The translations under genes were made by a program, and so were the position numbers. 64,000 nt of DNA from the NCBI RefSeq assembly GCF_000092905.1, contig NC_014098.1, positions 2,604,001-2,668,000 on the forward strand, in the 5' to 3' direction. Below, in pieces: positions 26,987-35,703 of this stretch (its first letter is position 1; each line of letters opens with the position of its first letter). The notes under the pieces were generated by a model, which saw nothing but the letters and a program-made list of their open reading frames with translations, ran no database searches and was not told where the DNA came from. The DNA is from Kyrpidia tusciae DSM 2912 (GTDB lineage: Bacteria > Bacillota > Bacilli > Kyrpidiales > Kyrpidiaceae).

Positions 26987-28243
26987 TCAAACCCCGGCCT
27001 CATCATCCGTCCGCTCCGAACTCCGGCCCGCTCCCCGGGAGGCCGGCCGGCCCTCCCCGGAAGCCCCGAAGGGCGAAGGCCCGGGCTCCGGAGGAACCGC
27101 CCCCGGAGGGCCTGCCCCTTTGCCGTCCCCGCCAGGCGGGCCAGTCGGTGAATGAGGAATAAAATCGCGAAAAATCTGTGCCTGGACGAGGGAAACGATG
27201 CCCACCCACAAAACCGGACCCACAAACAAGCCAAGCACCCCGAGGATCTTCCAGCCCACGTACACGGCAATCAACGCCGAAAAGGTATCCAGGCCCATGT
27301 TGTCCGCGAGGATCTTTGGTTCGATAATGTGGCGCACCAGGGAGATCACCCCCTGCAGCGCCAGAATCTCCAGCCCCAGGGTGTATTGCCCGGTGATCAA
27401 ACACCACCCGGCCCAAGGGATTGTCACAATCAAGGATCCCACAATGGGCACGAGTCCCGTCAAACCGATCAGCGTTCCGATGGTGATCGCGTATTCCACG
27501 CGAAAAACCAACAGGCCGATGATCGACATGGCCATGGTTATCAGCGTCAGGATCAGCTGGGCCCGTACCATCCCGGTCATCGCGTGGGCCACATCCCGGA
27601 ACACCGCGGTTAATTTCAGATCCCAGCTGGGTGGCAACACGGAAACCAGCCCACGGGCAATCCGCTCCCGGTCTCTCAGAAAAAAATACGTGCTGATGAT
27701 GGCGAGCACCAAAACCGTAATCCACTCAGGAAGCCCCGTCAATCCGTGGAGCCAACTGAGGACGTAGTCCAAGAGCCGGGAGACCTCCGTCGAACCAAGT
27801 TGCGTAAAATGTTGGAGCATCGCTTCCATCTCAGCGCTCATGGACGGAGGCACGATCTCCCGGCCGTATTGAAACTGGTAGCTGATCCAATCCCGCACCG
27901 ACGCGTAGATCTGCGGCAGCTGACCCGATAACACCGCGACTTCCTGGGCGATTTGGACGACCACATAAACCAGTCCGAGGGAGATCACCCCCAGTATCAC
28001 GACCATGGCCGTCAGGATCGCAGCCGTTCGGGGCACCCGCCACCTCTCCAGCAGGCTGACGATCGGCTGCAGAAGCACGGCGGTGACCAGGCCGATGACA
28101 AAGGGCATTGTATAAGGCAAAGTTCGCAAGAATGCCCAGGACACGACGATCATGAACAAAACCAACAGGGCCGTTTCGGCCAACTTGCGAAAATACCGCA
28201 GCAACTCTGGCGGCCACATGGAACCTGGGCGCCATCGGCTCAA
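26987..28243 (-). CDS. ytvI: AI-2E family permease, YtvI-like sporulation membrane protein
   Basis: A 418-residue protein with about eight helices. It has the AI-2E/PerM fold: a paired N-terminal helix, an extended loop (about 130-180), then GLTGLVPIVGSLIVTIPW and the IIEPKILADNMGLDTFSALIAVYVGWKILGVLG region typical of YtvI. Relatives in Bacillus are sporulation-associated; transport function is unproven. A Pro/Gly-rich C-terminal tail (after about residue 365) is unusual. The TTG at 28243 follows GAGGGG by 6 bases; upstream codons to 28285 have no site. Confidence 0.75.
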   Translation of the reverse strand: MSRWRPGSMWPPELLRYFRKLAETALLVLFMIVVSWAFLRTLPYTMPFVIGLVTAVLLQPIVSLLERWRVPRTAAILTAMVVILGVISLGLVYVVVQIAQEVAVLSGQLPQIYASVRDWISYQFQYGREIVPPSMSAEMEAMLQHFTQLGSTEVSRLLDYVLSWLHGLTGLPEWITVLVLAIISTYFFLRDRERIARGLVSVLPPSWDLKLTAVFRDVAHAMTGMVRAQLILTLITMAMSIIGLLVFRVEYAITIGTLIGLTGLVPIVGSLIVTIPWAGWCLITGQYTLGLEILALQGVISLVRHIIEPKILADNMGLDTFSALIAVYVGWKILGVLGLFVGPVLWVGIVSLVQAQIFRDFIPHSPTGPPGGDGKGAGPPGAVPPEPGPSPFGASGEGRPASRGAGRSSERTDDEAGV

Positions 28244-28300
28244 TGCTATCCCCTCGCTTGACAAAAGTAAGTACATGCCCGACAATAAGTGCGACTGCCT

Positions 28301-28510
28301 TTAGCGGAGCAACCGACCCTTCCAGATAAAACCGACGCCAACAATGACCAGAGCCGCAATAAGGGCCGCCACGGCCCTTGGCACGTTGCCCACTGACAAA
28401 CTTTGCCCCACGAGGGCAAAGCAAAAGATTGCAGCCAAGGCCATGACAAAGAAGATCGGCCGGAACTTTCGCGGAACCCCGTCAGACGAGTGATTCGAAG
28501 GCTGGGTCAA
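28301..28510 (-). CDS. Small two-helix membrane protein
   Basis: A 69-residue protein with two hydrophobic helices (FFVMALAAIFCFALVG and VAALIAALVIVGVGFIW). I do not know the family. The TTG at 28510 is favoured because GAGAGGAG lies 10 bases before it. An ATG at 28549 gives 82 residues but has no ribosome site. It lies between the ytvI-like gene and the divergent GT4 gene. Confidence 0.55.
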   Translation of the reverse strand: MTQPSNHSSDGVPRKFRPIFFVMALAAIFCFALVGQSLSVGNVPRAVAALIAALVIVGVGFIWKGRLLR

Positions 28511-28631
28511 TGACGTCTGTCTCCTCTCAAAGGTTGACTTCTCGTCCATAATAGCAAAGTCTGGCGCCGGTTCAAAGGGCGCCGGGCGGGGCCTCGGACA
28601 ACATGAACGTTGGAAGGAGTTCCATGATAGA

Positions 28632-29666
28632 ATGAGTATTCTGATCGTGCTGCCCGTACCGTCTCCACCGGCCGGCGGAAACTGGGTATTCTCCGATCGC
28701 CTGCGCCGGCATTTGGCCGAGGTGAACCTCCATGTTCGCGTGACCACCTTGGATTCGGTGACAACCGAAGATATCGAGCAGTGCGATATCGTCCATCTTT
28801 TCAACGCATCCCGCACCGCCGTTCCGTTTGTCGCAAAGTTCGGCGCGCCGGAGAAACCGATGGTCATCACCTTCACCGGAACGGATGTCAATGAAGAGAT
28901 GAAACAGCCCCGGGAGCGCAGAAAGATTGTAGAGGTCGCCTGCCGGGCTCGGCAGCTCATCTTTCTCACCGCCGACGCCCTGCAAGGGTTTTGTATACAA
29001 TGCCCGGAGCTAAAGAACCATTGTGTGCATATCCCCCTGGGAATCGACGTGCCTCCCGGCCGGGGGTATGACAGGTCCAGGTGGGGATGGCAGGAAGAAG
29101 AAGTGGTCTTCTTTCTCCCAGCTGGACTTCGACCGGTCAAGCGGCCCTTACACGCCTTAAAACCTTTGGCCCAGCTTTACCGGGAAGGCTTACCCGTTCG
29201 CCTTTGCCTGGCGGGGGCGGTGTTTGACCTCGATCTGTTAAAGCAGGTGGAAACAGAAGCGGAAACGAGGCCGTGGTTTCAGTGGCTGGGCGCCGTGCCC
29301 CACCGGGAGGTGGGGGATCTCTATCGATGCGCCGATGTGGTCCTCAACACCTCTTCCTCAGAAGGTCTGTCCCACGCGCTCCTTGAAGCGATGGCTGCGG
29401 GGAGAGCGGTGATGGCCTCCCGGGTACCGGGAAACCGCGATTTGATCCGCCACGGAGAAGACGGCCTGCTGTACGGAGATGCGGAGGAATTCACGATTTC
29501 CGCTCGGAGGTTGGCGCTGGATCCCGAGTGGCGGGAATCCCTCGGGCAGCGGGCCGCCGCACGAGTAGCCCGGGAGTTCTCGCCGGTCGCCGAGCGGGAC
29601 CGCTACGCGCAGCTCTACCGCAGCCTGGTCCTTTCACCTTGCGCATCGGGTCAGGTAGCCCCATGA
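28632..29666 (+). CDS. Family 4 glycosyltransferase
   Basis: A 344-residue GT-B enzyme. The N-terminal domain begins with the glycine-containing PSPPAGGNW loop; the C-terminal donor domain has PAGLRPVKRPLHAL and the nucleotide-sugar motif SSSEGLSHALLEAMAAGRAV (E-x7-E). It resembles WcaJ/PimB-like cytoplasmic enzymes that extend glycolipids or glycans; donor and acceptor are unknown. The ATG at 28632 has AAGGAG 12 bases before it, which is long. A nearer ATG at 28624 gives only three codons. It is not in a polysaccharide cluster. Confidence 0.85.
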   Translation: MSILIVLPVPSPPAGGNWVFSDRLRRHLAEVNLHVRVTTLDSVTTEDIEQCDIVHLFNASRTAVPFVAKFGAPEKPMVITFTGTDVNEEMKQPRERRKIVEVACRARQLIFLTADALQGFCIQCPELKNHCVHIPLGIDVPPGRGYDRSRWGWQEEEVVFFLPAGLRPVKRPLHALKPLAQLYREGLPVRLCLAGAVFDLDLLKQVETEAETRPWFQWLGAVPHREVGDLYRCADVVLNTSSSEGLSHALLEAMAAGRAVMASRVPGNRDLIRHGEDGLLYGDAEEFTISARRLALDPEWRESLGQRAAARVAREFSPVAERDRYAQLYRSLVLSPCASGQVAP

Positions 29667-29708
29667 GCCGGCAAACTGTCACCGCTGCTCAAAGATCCAC
29701 ACGTGAAA

Positions 29709-29748
29709 GCGGTGGGCTCCTAGATCCGCCCGGCGGGCGGCCCACCGC
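29709..29748. terminator. Hairpin between GT4 and mutY genes
   Basis: GCGGTGGGC (29709-29717) pairs perfectly with GCCCACCGC (29740-29748). It sits between two convergent genes, so a shared terminator is likely, though no T-run follows. Confidence 0.4.
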
Positions 29749-29777
29749 CTGAGCAGGTTGAGTGGAGGTGGTCCACA

Positions 29778-30932
29778 TCACCAAACCCCTTTCTCCTCTA
29801 GCAAGGGCCAAATTTTACGGTAGACCGCGGGGAAAGGCAAGCGCCCCAGCGCCTCCGCCGGAACCCAGGCGGTCGCCGAGTTGCCCGGCCATGGCGCCCC
29901 ATCTGTCCCGGCGCCCCCCGGAACCCTCTTTATCTCCGGCAACATCCCCGGGAGGCGTTGCGAGATTCGCCCTGGTTCAACGATACACCGATACACGCGA
30001 AAATCCCATTTCAGATGGCTAAAGACATGTTCCGCCCGGGCCAGGGGCTCCACCGCCTCGGCAGCCAGCCCCGCATCGGCCATGGCCCGGGAGGCCGCCT
30101 CCTCCCAGGATTCCCCCGGACCCACCTCTACAGACGGAAATTCCCATAAGCCTGCCAGAAGCCCTCCGTCCGGACGCCGACGAACAAATACATGACCCTG
30201 CCAGCTAGCCAGACCCGCTGCCACCCGGGTGGGCCTCGGCGGCTTTTTTTTCGTTTTAACCGGATACTCGGCCCAGACTCCTTCTTCCGCCGCCCGGCAC
30301 CATCGAAGCACAGGGCACTCGTGACATTTTGGAGCCCTCGGCAGGCAGATGCCGGATCCGAGATCCATCACCGCTTGATTGAGAGCACCTCCGCAGCCCG
30401 GCGGAATGGCCGATTGCATGAGCGAGGAAATCTTTCGGCGCCCCGCCGGCTTGTCCACAGGTTCGTCCACGAGAAAGATCCGCGCGAACACCCGCAGTCC
30501 GTTGCCGTCAACAGCTGGTACATCGCGTCCGTAAGCGATGCTCAGAATCGCCCCGGCGGTGTATGGCCCCACTCCGGGAATTTCTCGAATCACCTCGGGA
30601 TCGTCCGGCACCCGACCACCAAACCGCTCCATCACCACCTGGGCGCCGCGAAGGAGATTTTGCGCCCGGGAATAATAGCCCAGCCCCTCCCACTGTTTCA
30701 GGACCTCCTCCTCGGTCGCCTGGGCCAGATCACGCACCGAGGGGAATTCCTCAAGAAATCTCTCGTAATAAGGGATCACCGTCTCCACCCGGGTTTGCTG
30801 AAGCATCGTCTCCGAGACCCAGATTCGATAGGGGTCCCGAGTTTTTCTCCAGGGGAGGTCCCGATGCTGCCTTTCGTACCACTCCACCAGGATCTGGCCC
30901 ACTCGCACCGCCAGCTCGCGTTCTCGTTCCAT
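29778..30932 (-). CDS. mutY: A/G-specific adenine glycosylase
   Basis: A 384-residue base-excision repair enzyme that removes A mispaired with 8-oxo-G. Present: catalytic Glu41 (SETMLQQTRV), helix-hairpin-helix IPGVGPYTAGAI, catalytic Asp142 (VDGNGLRVFAR) and the [4Fe-4S] ligands Cys196-x6-Cys203-x2-Cys206-x5-Cys212. A C-terminal NUDIX-like domain (from about 230), with FVRRRPDGGLLAGLWEFP, reads 8-oxo-G. Full length. Single gene. Confidence 0.95.
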   Translation of the reverse strand: MERERELAVRVGQILVEWYERQHRDLPWRKTRDPYRIWVSETMLQQTRVETVIPYYERFLEEFPSVRDLAQATEEEVLKQWEGLGYYSRAQNLLRGAQVVMERFGGRVPDDPEVIREIPGVGPYTAGAILSIAYGRDVPAVDGNGLRVFARIFLVDEPVDKPAGRRKISSLMQSAIPPGCGGALNQAVMDLGSGICLPRAPKCHECPVLRWCRAAEEGVWAEYPVKTKKKPPRPTRVAAGLASWQGHVFVRRRPDGGLLAGLWEFPSVEVGPGESWEEAASRAMADAGLAAEAVEPLARAEHVFSHLKWDFRVYRCIVEPGRISQRLPGMLPEIKRVPGGAGTDGAPWPGNSATAWVPAEALGRLPFPAVYRKIWPLLEEKGVW

Positions 30933-31002
30933 CCCATCGGCCCCCGGAAAGATTTACAGAAGTTCATCTCCAATGATACAACATGGGAAAGGAGGTTTGC
31001 CC

Positions 31003-31626
31003 ATGTCCATTTACACCCGCAGCGGCGACCGCGGCCGCACCCGCCTCGTCGGAGGTGTCCGGGACAAGGATGATATTCGCGTCGAAGCCTACGGCACCGT
31101 GGACGAGGCCAACGCTTTTGTCGGAGAAGCCATCAGTCGCCTGGATTCCGTCCGAGACGGCGACCTCGCCGGTCATCTTTTGGAGATCCAGCAGGAATTG
31201 TTCGACTGTGGAGCAGATCTCGCGGCCCTGCCGGGCAAACGCCCCTACAAGGTACACGCTGAAATGATAAACCGGTTGGAACCGCTCATCGATTCCTATC
31301 TCGCGGAAGCTCGTCCGGTGCAACGGTTCATCCTCCCAGGAGGGCACCCCGCCGCTGCCGCCCTTCACGTGTGCAGGGTGCTGGTCCGCCGGGCCGAACG
31401 CCGGGTGGTAACACTCAGCCAACGGGAGGAGATCAATCCCGAAGTCCTGCGGTATCTGAACCGGTTGTCCGATTTTTTCTTTGCCGCCGCCCGGGCGATC
31501 AATGCGCGAACAGGCACCGGCGACATTGAATACGTGCGAAGCCCCATCGTGTTTCGCAATTCTGGAGGTCAGAATCCATCCAACCCCAAACTGAATACCC
31601 CGGATGATCCAGGTGGAAATGCGTAG
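31003..31626 (+). CDS. PduO-type cob(I)alamin adenosyltransferase
   Basis: A 207-residue enzyme that transfers the adenosyl group of ATP to cob(I)alamin to make coenzyme B12. The N-terminal TRSGDRGRTRLVGG is the ATP-binding loop; VEAYGTVDEANAFVG, VRRAERRVV and LNRLSDFFFAAARA are the helix-bundle signatures of the PduO/CobO-like trimeric family. The ATG at 31003 follows AAAGGAGGT by 7 bases, which is decisive over an ATG ten codons earlier. A small membrane-anchored protein gene follows 23 bp downstream. Confidence 0.9.
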   Translation: MSIYTRSGDRGRTRLVGGVRDKDDIRVEAYGTVDEANAFVGEAISRLDSVRDGDLAGHLLEIQQELFDCGADLAALPGKRPYKVHAEMINRLEPLIDSYLAEARPVQRFILPGGHPAAAALHVCRVLVRRAERRVVTLSQREEINPEVLRYLNRLSDFFFAAARAINARTGTGDIEYVRSPIVFRNSGGQNPSNPKLNTPDDPGGNA

Positions 31627-31649
31627 ACTATAGCCGGGAGGTGGGCGAC

Positions 31650-31877
31650 GTGGTTCGACTCTGGACCAACCTCAGGCCCCGCCGTTCAAACCGCAATACC
31701 TGGACCGCCGCACTCATGGGCGCCGGAGTCGGCATCGCCCTATGGGAATGGATGCGGAAATCCGGGGAAAAACCTGTCGACCGGGACGGGGCGGAGTTGG
31801 ATTGTCTGGCCGATCAAGTGTTGCACACCGTTGAGGCGGAAGCCGCGGAACAAGAAAGCTCCGGACATTCTTTTTGA
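31650..31877 (+). CDS. Small single-helix protein, unknown
   Basis: A 75-residue protein. A basic N-terminus is followed by one hydrophobic helix (TWTAALMGAGVGIALWEW) and an acidic C-terminal tail. It resembles small YtxH-like membrane-anchored proteins in layout only. The GTG at 31650 has GGGAGG 8 bases before it; a GTG three codons upstream is too close. It shares the strand with the adenosyltransferase gene and may be cotranscribed. Confidence 0.55.
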   Translation: MVRLWTNLRPRRSNRNTWTAALMGAGVGIALWEWMRKSGEKPVDRDGAELDCLADQVLHTVEAEAAEQESSGHSF

Positions 31878-31879
31878 CG

Positions 31880-32806
31880 CTATATCCCGGGGCTTTCTCG
31901 CCCTCTGCGGTTTACCCGTTCGGACCAGATGACCCCCACCAGGATCAGTGCCACCCCTAACCACCGATCCCACCCCACCGGCTCTTTCAAAATAACGGCA
32001 GCCGCCACGACAGCCACGGGCAGCTCCATCGATCCCAGCACCGCGGCAGCTCCCCCGCCCACCGCCGGGATCGCCACAGCAAACAAAAGTGGCGGCGCGA
32101 TCTGGGCGAGAAGCGCCACAACAACACCCCAGCCATACAACCCGGCCAGCGATGGCGCTGTATAATAAGCCGCCAGCGGAGTAGTCAGAAGAATGGGAAC
32201 TCCGGCCCCCAAGGACATAAACAGGCTTCGTCGCACAGGGGACGTCTGTACTGCAATCCGCCCTGTCCCGTACAACAGGACCGAATACGTCACCGCGCCT
32301 CCCAGGGCCATGGCTACACCAATCCACGAAACTCCGCCTTCCCACTGGTCGTGCAACAACCCCACCGCAAGGCCAGTCCCCAACAGGATCATCAACAGCG
32401 CCTGCCACCGCCGGGCAGTCAGCGACTTTCTCTCCAACATAATTTCCAGTAAAATCGTGATCCACGTGAATTGAAACAAAAATACGATCGCGAGGGAAGC
32501 CGGAAGATGGACAAGAGATCGGTAATAAAGAACTGTGGTTCCCCCCGAACCGATGAGACCCAACATGAAAAGCTGGATCACCTCTCGCCCTGTGGGCCGA
32601 GTCCCGGTTCGCACTGCAAGACCCGCCACAACCCAGAAAAGAAGGGCAACGAAGTACTGAGCAGCCGTTACCCCTTCCATGGTATAACCCTGGGCGAATG
32701 CAGTTTTCATGACCGGAGAGATGAGCCCGTAACAGGACGCCCCCAGCCCAATCATCCAAAGGGCCTGTACCCGGGTAGGTCGCCATCCCCTCGGCTGCCC
32801 CATCAT
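31880..32806 (-). CDS. EamA/DMT family transporter
   Basis: A 308-residue permease with ten predicted helices arranged as two EamA repeats. The first has GLGASCYGLISPVMKTAF and ASLAIVFLFQFTWITILLE; the second has GGAAAVLGSMELPVAVVAAAVILKEPVGWDRWLGVALILVGV. Members export metabolites or amino acids; substrate unknown. Its stop is 3 bases from the convergent small gene. ATG at 32806, 15 bp downstream of the DUF6154-like gene. Confidence 0.88.
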   Translation of the reverse strand: MMGQPRGWRPTRVQALWMIGLGASCYGLISPVMKTAFAQGYTMEGVTAAQYFVALLFWVVAGLAVRTGTRPTGREVIQLFMLGLIGSGGTTVLYYRSLVHLPASLAIVFLFQFTWITILLEIMLERKSLTARRWQALLMILLGTGLAVGLLHDQWEGGVSWIGVAMALGGAVTYSVLLYGTGRIAVQTSPVRRSLFMSLGAGVPILLTTPLAAYYTAPSLAGLYGWGVVVALLAQIAPPLLFAVAIPAVGGGAAAVLGSMELPVAVVAAAVILKEPVGWDRWLGVALILVGVIWSERVNRRGRESPGI

Positions 32807-32821
32807 CTCGGAAAAACCTCC

Positions 32822-33076
32822 TTAATGAACCTCTCCGCCGTATTCGGGAATCGTGGGCGAGCCCGTGCCCTCGCGATCAATCTTCTCCCGAAGCCGGTCC
32901 ACGAGATATCGGCCGACCATCTGAAACAGTTCGTCTCGATCCAATTGAGAGACCAACTCCAACAGTTCGGCGCGGGACAGCTCCTGGAGAACGCCGGACA
33001 CGATGATCACCGCGTCGTCTTCGTCTCCGGTCAACTGGTCTTTGTACAGTGCGTAAAGATCGTCGACAAATCTCAC
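32822..33076 (-). CDS. DUF6154-like cytosolic protein
   Basis: An 84-residue acidic, helical protein: RFVDDLYALYKDQLTGDEDDA, then SRAELLELVSQLDRDELFQMVGRYLV. It matches my memory of a small Bacillus family of unknown function (DUF6154); the assignment is from pattern only. The GTG at 33076 is preferred; a GTG three codons earlier is too near the AAAGG site. It may be cotranscribed with the EamA gene 15 bp away. Confidence 0.6.
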   Translation of the reverse strand: MRFVDDLYALYKDQLTGDEDDAVIIVSGVLQELSRAELLELVSQLDRDELFQMVGRYLVDRLREKIDREGTGSPTIPEYGGEVH

Positions 33077-33166
33077 CCCGCCCACCGCCTTTCCCTGAGG
33101 AGTGATTCCTCTTCAATATACCAGGTTTCTGGCCGTCTATGATAGTCCAACAGGGCACAAACGCGT

Positions 33167-34030
33167 TTACCTCGTTTCCCGGCCCCCCTCCGCACCCTCG
33201 GACGCCTGGGCAGCATCCCGGGGTTGGTCGGAACCCGCAGGTTGGCGGCTGTAAGCCCAGTGATTCGTGGGCCCGTGACCTTCCCCCAGCCCCGGCGCTT
33301 CCCGGATGGCCGCCGAGATGAAAGCTTTGGCCGTCCCCAGGGCATCGAGCAGAGAGGCCCCTTTCGCCAACTCGGCGGTAATGGCCGCCGAAAAGGTGCA
33401 TCCCGTCCCATGGGTGTGCGGGGTGCGAACCCGGACTCCGGGGAACTCCACCACAGCCTGCCCGTCGTACAGAATGTCCAGCGGATCTCCCGCCAAATGC
33501 CCACCTTTGACCACCACCGCCCCGGGACCTAGTGCCGCAATCCGTTTGGCCGCCTCCACCATTTCGTCCCGGGTGCGAATTGTCATCCCGGTCAACGCCT
33601 CGGCCTCGGGGATATTGGGGGTCACCACCGTCGCCAAAGGAAACAGTTCGCGAATTAACGTCGAACGGGCGTCCTCTTCCAAAAGTGGCGCCCCACCTTT
33701 GGCCACCATGACCGGGTCCACCACCAGGGGAGCGATGCCCAATTCCCGGATCTTGGCCGCCACCGCTTCGATAATCTCCGCCGTTGCCAACATCCCGGTC
33801 TTTGCCGCATCCGTGCCGATGTCCCGCACCACAGCATCGATCTGGGCAGCCACCAATTCAGGCGGCACAAGATGGGATCCAAACACCCCTTTTGTGTTTT
33901 GTACCGTGATCGCCGTAATGGCCGTCATCCCGTATACCCCGAGCATCTGAAAGGTTTTTAGATCTGCTTGAATCCCCGCCCCGCCTCCGCTATCCGAACC
34001 GGCGATGGTCAAAGCCCTGGCCACCCTCAT
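33167..34030 (-). CDS. thiD: Hydroxymethylpyrimidine/phosphomethylpyrimidine kinase
   Basis: A 287-residue ribokinase-fold enzyme of thiamine synthesis, phosphorylating HMP and HMP-P. AGSDSGGGAGIQADLKTFQ at the N-terminus, VQNTKGV, VVDPVMVAKGG and the HTHGTGCTFSAAI anion-hole/catalytic Asp-type motif are typical. About 20 C-terminal residues (Gln/Glu/Gly-rich) exceed the normal length. The ATG at 34030 has GGGGGGACGAGG directly upstream; the frame is open to 34120 without a site. No other thi genes are adjacent. Confidence 0.92.
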   Translation of the reverse strand: MRVARALTIAGSDSGGGAGIQADLKTFQMLGVYGMTAITAITVQNTKGVFGSHLVPPELVAAQIDAVVRDIGTDAAKTGMLATAEIIEAVAAKIRELGIAPLVVDPVMVAKGGAPLLEEDARSTLIRELFPLATVVTPNIPEAEALTGMTIRTRDEMVEAAKRIAALGPGAVVVKGGHLAGDPLDILYDGQAVVEFPGVRVRTPHTHGTGCTFSAAITAELAKGASLLDALGTAKAFISAAIREAPGLGEGHGPTNHWAYSRQPAGSDQPRDAAQASEGAEGGRETR

Positions 34031-34097
34031 CCTCGTCCCCCCACAAGAAAGGGCCCGGCATCCCTTCCGGACCCTGAAAATCGCCTCTCGCCGAACA

Positions 34098-35630
34098 TCA
34101 TACGAATACCGGATCGGCAAATTCGGCCAGCTTCGCCAGGGACCGTTGCTGCACCTCGGCGTGGAGGCTGTTGCCGTGGGCGTCCATGGTCACGATGGCC
34201 GCGAATCCCTCCACCTGGAGGTGCCACATCGCTTCGGGAATGCCGAATTCCAGGAAATCGACCCCCTCGACCTTTTTGACGCATCTCGCATAGTATTGGG
34301 CCGCCCCGCCGATGGCATTCAGGTACACCGCCCCGAATTCCTTCAGAGCGGCCAGGGTCTTCGGCCCCATGCCCCCTTTGCCGATCACCGCCCGGATCCC
34401 GAACTTCTTGATGATGTCCGCCTGGTACGGCTCTTCCCGGCTGCTGGTGGTGGGTCCGGCGGCTTTTACATGCCATTCGCCCTCGTCGTCCTGGAGCATA
34501 ACCGGGCCGCAGTGGTAAAGAATTCCGCCTCGCAGGTCCACCGGGCTGTCGTGGTCCATCAGGTATTTATGCAGGGCGTCCCGGCCAGTGTGGATAAGTC
34601 CGTCAATAATCACCACATCGCCGACCTTCAGCTCCCGAATCTGTTCTTCACTGACCGGCGCCCGCAAAACCACCCGACGACTGCCTTCGGAACCCGCGAT
34701 TCCTTCCGCAGCCCCGAGTTCCGGCAGCTCCCCTCCGTCCCTGTACAGCCACTGGGTGATCCCGCCGGTAGCCGGGTCGATGATCACCCCGAGGCGCCGG
34801 AACGCCCAACAGTTGTAGGCGACAGACACGAAAAAGCTCGCCGGAAGGCGGTTGATCGCGCCGATTTTGCACCCGAGCAGCGTCACCCGACCGCCGAAGC
34901 CCATGGTGCCGATGTCCAAACGGTTGGCATTCTCCATAATATACGCTTCCAATTCCGCCAGGCGGGGGTCGGGATTCACGTCATCCACCCGGCGCAGGAG
35001 CTGCTCTTTTGCCGCCTCGTACCCCGTGGTGCGGTCGCCGCCGATGGCCACCCCGAGGAACCCGGCGCTGCATCCTTGCCCCTGGGCTTGGTATACCGCA
35101 TGGAGGATGCATTTTCGCACCCCGTCCAAATCTCGGCTCGCCCGGCCAAGGCCCTCCAGCTCCGTCGGCAGGCTGTATTGGATGTTCTTGTTTTCGCAGC
35201 CGCCGCCTTTCAGGAGCAGTTTGACCTCGATCTCATCCTTTTCCCACTGCTCAAAATGAATCACCGGAGTCCCGGGGCCGAGGTTGTTCCCGCTATTGTT
35301 GCCCGTGACCGAGTCCACCGAATTCGGGCGAAGTTTGCCCTCTCGCGTGGCCGCCGCCACCGCCTCCCGGATCTGGCGAGCCATCTCGATCTGGTTGGCT
35401 CCCACCGGGCAGCGGACGAAAAATGTCGGCATCCCGGTATCTTGGCAGATCGGCGCCTGGTCGTCCTGGGCCATGATGATGTTCTCCCCGATGGTGGACA
35501 AAGCCAGAGACGCCCGGGTCCCCATCTCCTCCGTCAGCTTGGCCCGGGCAATAGCCCGGCGCACATCATCGGGCAGATTGGTGGACGTCTCGACAATCAA
35601 GGTATACATACTTTCTGTGAATCGATCCAT
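34098..35630 (-). CDS. Class I fumarate hydratase ([4Fe-4S], fused alpha-beta)
   Basis: A 510-residue, oxygen-sensitive type fumarase. N-terminal alpha part: APICQDTGMPTFF, NSVDSVTGNNSGNN, GGGCENKN and GCSAGFLGVAIGGDR. C-terminal beta part: GPTTSSREEPYQADIIKKFG and GKGGMGPKT. The Cys of PICQDTG, the Cys of KGGGCENKN or QGCSAG and a later Cys are the cluster ligands. Both parts are in one chain, as in enterobacterial FumA. It interconverts fumarate and malate in the citrate cycle. The ATG at 35630 has AGAAGGGA 8 bases upstream. It lies between thiD and the IclR gene on the same strand. Confidence 0.93.
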   Translation of the reverse strand: MDRFTESMYTLIVETSTNLPDDVRRAIARAKLTEEMGTRASLALSTIGENIIMAQDDQAPICQDTGMPTFFVRCPVGANQIEMARQIREAVAAATREGKLRPNSVDSVTGNNSGNNLGPGTPVIHFEQWEKDEIEVKLLLKGGGCENKNIQYSLPTELEGLGRASRDLDGVRKCILHAVYQAQGQGCSAGFLGVAIGGDRTTGYEAAKEQLLRRVDDVNPDPRLAELEAYIMENANRLDIGTMGFGGRVTLLGCKIGAINRLPASFFVSVAYNCWAFRRLGVIIDPATGGITQWLYRDGGELPELGAAEGIAGSEGSRRVVLRAPVSEEQIRELKVGDVVIIDGLIHTGRDALHKYLMDHDSPVDLRGGILYHCGPVMLQDDEGEWHVKAAGPTTSSREEPYQADIIKKFGIRAVIGKGGMGPKTLAALKEFGAVYLNAIGGAAQYYARCVKKVEGVDFLEFGIPEAMWHLQVEGFAAIVTMDAHGNSLHAEVQQRSLAKLAEFADPVFV

Positions 35631-35703
35631 CCTCGAATTCCCTTCTTCCTCATAAGTGAGCGCCCCGCGGCATTCCACCGTCTATTATAGAGGATCCGCC
35701 AGA

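Noticed and set aside
34005-35690. 561-codon open frame on the plus strand across the fumarase gene
   Set aside because: It is the antisense shadow of a clear class I fumarase; the translation is His/Pro/Arg-rich without motifs and has no ribosome site.
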